From assembly GCA_021784615.1 (NCBI GenBank), contig JAJYHU010000134.1, forward strand, positions 1 to 6,783: a stretch of DNA of 6,783 bases, given 5' to 3'. The DNA is from Acidobacteriota bacterium (GTDB taxonomy: Bacteria; Acidobacteriota; Terriglobia; UBA7540). The notes under the pieces were generated by a model that was not told the origin of the DNA, did no database searches, and worked only from the letters and a program-made list of their open reading frames with translations. Shown in pieces: positions 5,153 to 6,783 of this stretch. The position numbers and the translations under genes are program-made. The first letter of the stretch is position 1; every line of letters starts with the position of its first letter.

Positions 5153-6418
5153 ATGTCAGTGATTCGTCGGAACAACGATTCTGCGGCCAGAGGGTCGCGT
5201 CGCAGCTTTCTGAAGGGCGCTGCAGTGCTTGCCGTCGCCGCGCCTGGACTCGCGGCAGCCAGTTGCGAGAGCGCCTCCCTCAAGGGGAAACGTCCGGTCC
5301 TCGCTTACATTGCGACCTACAGTTCGCAGGGCGCGCCCAACGGCGGCGAGGGGCACGGGCGCGGAATTTATCTGTTTGAGATGAACCCCGCAACCGGAGC
5401 GCTCACCGAGCGCGCGGTCTTCCCGAACGACTCGAACCCCTCGTGGCTTGAACTGGACGCCACTCGAACGCATCTGTATTGCAGCAACGAAATCGCTGAA
5501 TTCCAGGGCAAGAAGTCGGGTTCCGTCAGCGCCTATTCGATTGACCGCTCAAACGGTCATCTCGCTCCTATGAACACGGTCAGCACGGAAGGAGCTATCC
5601 CCGCCCATATCAGCCTCCATCCTTCCGGCAAGTTCCTCCTGATCGCCAACTACGGCGCCGGGAACGTCGCCGTGCGCTCGATCCGCCCGAACGGTGAAAT
5701 CGGCCTCACCACCGACGTCCAACAGTACAAAGGTCCGGCAGGCTCCATCCATCCGACCAGCGCGCCTCCCGGAAGCTTTGCCATCAGCGGCCACGACGCG
5801 CCGCACGCTCACATGATCCAGGCTGATCCTTCTGGGCGCTTTGTTATTTCGACCGACCTCGGCGGGGACAAGATCATGATCTGGAAATTCGATCTCCAGA
5901 ACGGGAAACTCACTCCCAACGATCCGCCTTCTGTCTCGCTGCCGACGGGCGACGGCCCGCGCCATTTTGCTTTTCATCCGAACGGCCGCTGGCTCTATTC
6001 GCTTCAGGAAGAGGCTTCCACGCTGGTGCTGTTTCACTACGACGGCGAAAAAGGGACGCTGACGGAGAAGCAGACCGTCTCCAATCTGCCCAAGGGATTC
6101 GTCGGCACCAACTTTTGCTCGGAAATCAGAATTTCTTCGGATGGCAAATTTGTTTACACCGCCAACCGGCTGCACGACTCGATTTCTTTCTTTTCCATCG
6201 GCGCCGAAGGCCGCCTAACCTATCTCGGAGAGGATTGGACCCGGGGCGATTATCCCCGCAGCATCACCATCGATCCCACCGGCAATTTTATCTATTCGCT
6301 CAACCAGCACGCCGACGCCGTCACCGTTCACCGCGTCAACCGGGAAACCGGCGTTGTCACCTTCACCGGCCAGTACACGCCCCTCGGCACCCCGGCCTGC
6401 ATGGTTTTCTTGACCTAG
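5153..6418 (+). CDS. Tat-exported lactonase-family seven-bladed beta-propeller (6-phosphogluconolactonase-like)
   Basis: A complete 421-residue protein starts at ATG 5153 behind GGAGG (5142-5146). The N-terminus carries a twin-arginine motif SRRSFLK (15-21), an Ala/Val-rich core (23-36) and LAAASC with Cys38. Export by Tat is therefore likely, either cleaved or as a lipoprotein (the Ala at -3 of the lipobox is suboptimal). The rest shows propeller repeats of the lactonase (Pgl/YbhE-type) family: HISLHPSGKFLLIANYGAGN (152-171), PHAHMIQADPSGRF (217-230), GPRHFAFHPNGRWLY (268-282), SEIRISSDGKFVYTANR (323-339) and PRSITIDPTGNFIY (368-381). R270 in GPRH and E286/E287 are the usual polar active-site positions of the family. 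These enzymes open sugar lactones. An extracytoplasmic location argues against a pentose-phosphate role and for hydrolysis of an externally formed aldonolactone. Substrate unknown; last gene before a terminator. Confidence 0.9.
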   Translation: MSVIRRNNDSAARGSRRSFLKGAAVLAVAAPGLAAASCESASLKGKRPVLAYIATYSSQGAPNGGEGHGRGIYLFEMNPATGALTERAVFPNDSNPSWLELDATRTHLYCSNEIAEFQGKKSGSVSAYSIDRSNGHLAPMNTVSTEGAIPAHISLHPSGKFLLIANYGAGNVAVRSIRPNGEIGLTTDVQQYKGPAGSIHPTSAPPGSFAISGHDAPHAHMIQADPSGRFVISTDLGGDKIMIWKFDLQNGKLTPNDPPSVSLPTGDGPRHFAFHPNGRWLYSLQEEASTLVLFHYDGEKGTLTEKQTVSNLPKGFVGTNFCSEIRISSDGKFVYTANRLHDSISFFSIGAEGRLTYLGEDWTRGDYPRSITIDPTGNFIYSLNQHADAVTVHRVNRETGVVTFTGQYTPLGTPACMVFLT

Positions 6419-6443
6419 CGGCGTCCGCGCTAACGCCCGTCGT

Positions 6444-6481
6444 GGAGCAAGTCGTCTTATGCTCCGTAAGTTTAATTTTTT
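6444..6481 (+). terminator. Rho-independent terminator after the lactonase
   Basis: GGAGC (6444-6448) plus AAG (6449-6451) pair with CTT (6456-6458) and GCTCC (6461-6465), with a TCGT loop and a 2-nt bulge on the 3' side. After 5 nt comes the T-rich run TTTAATTTTTT (6471-6481). It lies 26 nt past the lactonase stop and would end the co-directional run. Confidence 0.6.
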
Positions 6482-6659
6482 CCTGATAGGTTTGCCGGCA
6501 TGTTTCCCGCTCTTCGCGCATAACGTCCGCGTCGCGATCCCCCCCGGCGCGCCCGCTGGGCGCGCGGCGGCTGCTGGTTTGGCAGCGCGGCCAACTCTTC
6601 GTTATTAACGCCGCGAACGGGCAATCCACTCCGACGGGCCTGAAGGCAGAAATGGTTGC
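6482..6659. other. Non-coding stretch with a strong GC hairpin
   Basis: No complete gene is visible here. GCGCGCCC (6547-6554) pairs perfectly with GGGCGCGC (6558-6565) around a 3-nt loop, with no U-run after it. A plus-strand frame runs open from 6490 to a TAG at 6676-6678 but lacks a start codon with a ribosome site and matches no family I know. The minus-strand frames through this part are Arg/Ala-rich and look like non-coding translation. It may be a repeat or a decayed gene. Confidence 0.4.
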
Positions 6660-6783
6660 CTATGTTTTCATCAGGTAGTAGAGATACTCAACCCCACCCC
6701 AAGCTTTTTGAGGTTTGCCTCGATCTTCTCTCGGACGTTTGCAGGACACCCATTCCATTCATTGGAGGGCCGGTTGCCGAGAT
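6660..6783 (-). pseudogene. Decayed aldo/keto reductase fragment, partial at right edge, frameshifted
   Basis: Read on the minus strand from the window edge, the frame gives LGNRPSNEWNG, then CPANVREKIEANLKKLGVG, and ends at a TGA (6673-6671). The block VREKIEANLKKLGV resembles the aldo/keto reductase segment (V-R-x-A-x-E-x-S-L-K-R-L-G-V-D/E-Y-I/L-D-L-Y) that precedes the catalytic-barrel strand. The expected continuation, EYLYYLMKT and a TAG at 6662-6660, is present but in another frame. The shift coincides with a tandem ACCCC ACCCC (plus strand 6691-6700); removing one copy restores LGVEYLYYLMKT. Even so, the protein would stop about 180 residues before the usual C-terminus of the family, so this is a remnant. 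The family match is from memory on a short segment. Confidence 0.5.

Noticed and set aside
5549..6175. A 208-codon minus-strand open frame
   Set aside because: Antisense to the lactonase, whose propeller repeats are clear on the plus strand.
6363..6629. An 88-codon minus-strand open frame past the lactonase end
   Set aside because: It overlaps the 3' end of the lactonase and the terminator and gives a low-complexity basic product.
1..6783. CRISPR arrays, tRNA and rRNA genes, transposase genes
   Set aside because: I found no regularly spaced repeats of CRISPR type, no tRNA cloverleaf with a TTCGANTC-type arm in context, no rRNA-like blocks and no transposase motifs.

Overview
The window reads as a fragment of a GC-rich, Gram-negative-type soil bacterium. 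Acidobacteriota is my best guess, resting on gene style (strong GGAGG-like ribosome sites, a Tat-exported lactonase, small membrane-anchored TPR proteins) and overall composition. No marker gene settles it, so this is inference.

Layout, left to right. (1) 1-630, minus strand: the N-terminal 210 residues of a membrane-anchored TPR protein that runs off the left edge, with a good sigma70-type promoter at 671-699. (2) 631-950: a divergent intergenic region with a spaced direct repeat AATCGCGAA. (3) 951-2408, plus: a complete NAD(P)-dependent aldehyde dehydrogenase that most resembles the YcbD/GucD type of alpha-ketoglutaric semialdehyde (2,5-dioxovalerate) dehydrogenase. (4) 2409-3219: a nested inverted repeat, a small 132-residue membrane protein of unknown function (2518-2916), and a structured, MITE-like inverted-repeat element (2992-3119) with a hairpin at its right edge. 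(5) 3220-6418, plus: three co-directional genes. These are a TIM-barrel-like protein of uncertain function (309 aa), a TauE/SafE-family permease (254 aa) and a Tat-exported seven-bladed-propeller lactonase (421 aa). A rho-independent terminator follows at 6444-6481. (6) 6482-6783: no intact gene. On the minus strand the right edge holds what looks like a decayed aldo/keto reductase fragment, broken by a 5-bp tandem duplication.

Taken together, the plus-strand genes fit oxidative catabolism of a sugar or sugar acid. An exported lactonase would hydrolyse an aldonolactone outside the cytoplasm, a permease would move an organic anion, and the aldehyde dehydrogenase would oxidise the terminal semialdehyde, possibly to 2-oxoglutarate. 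The TIM-barrel protein is the unexplained member and the best candidate for new biochemistry. This link is inferred from gene proximity: no sugar dehydrogenase or dehydratase is in the window, and the ALDH is separated from the other three genes by about 810 bp.
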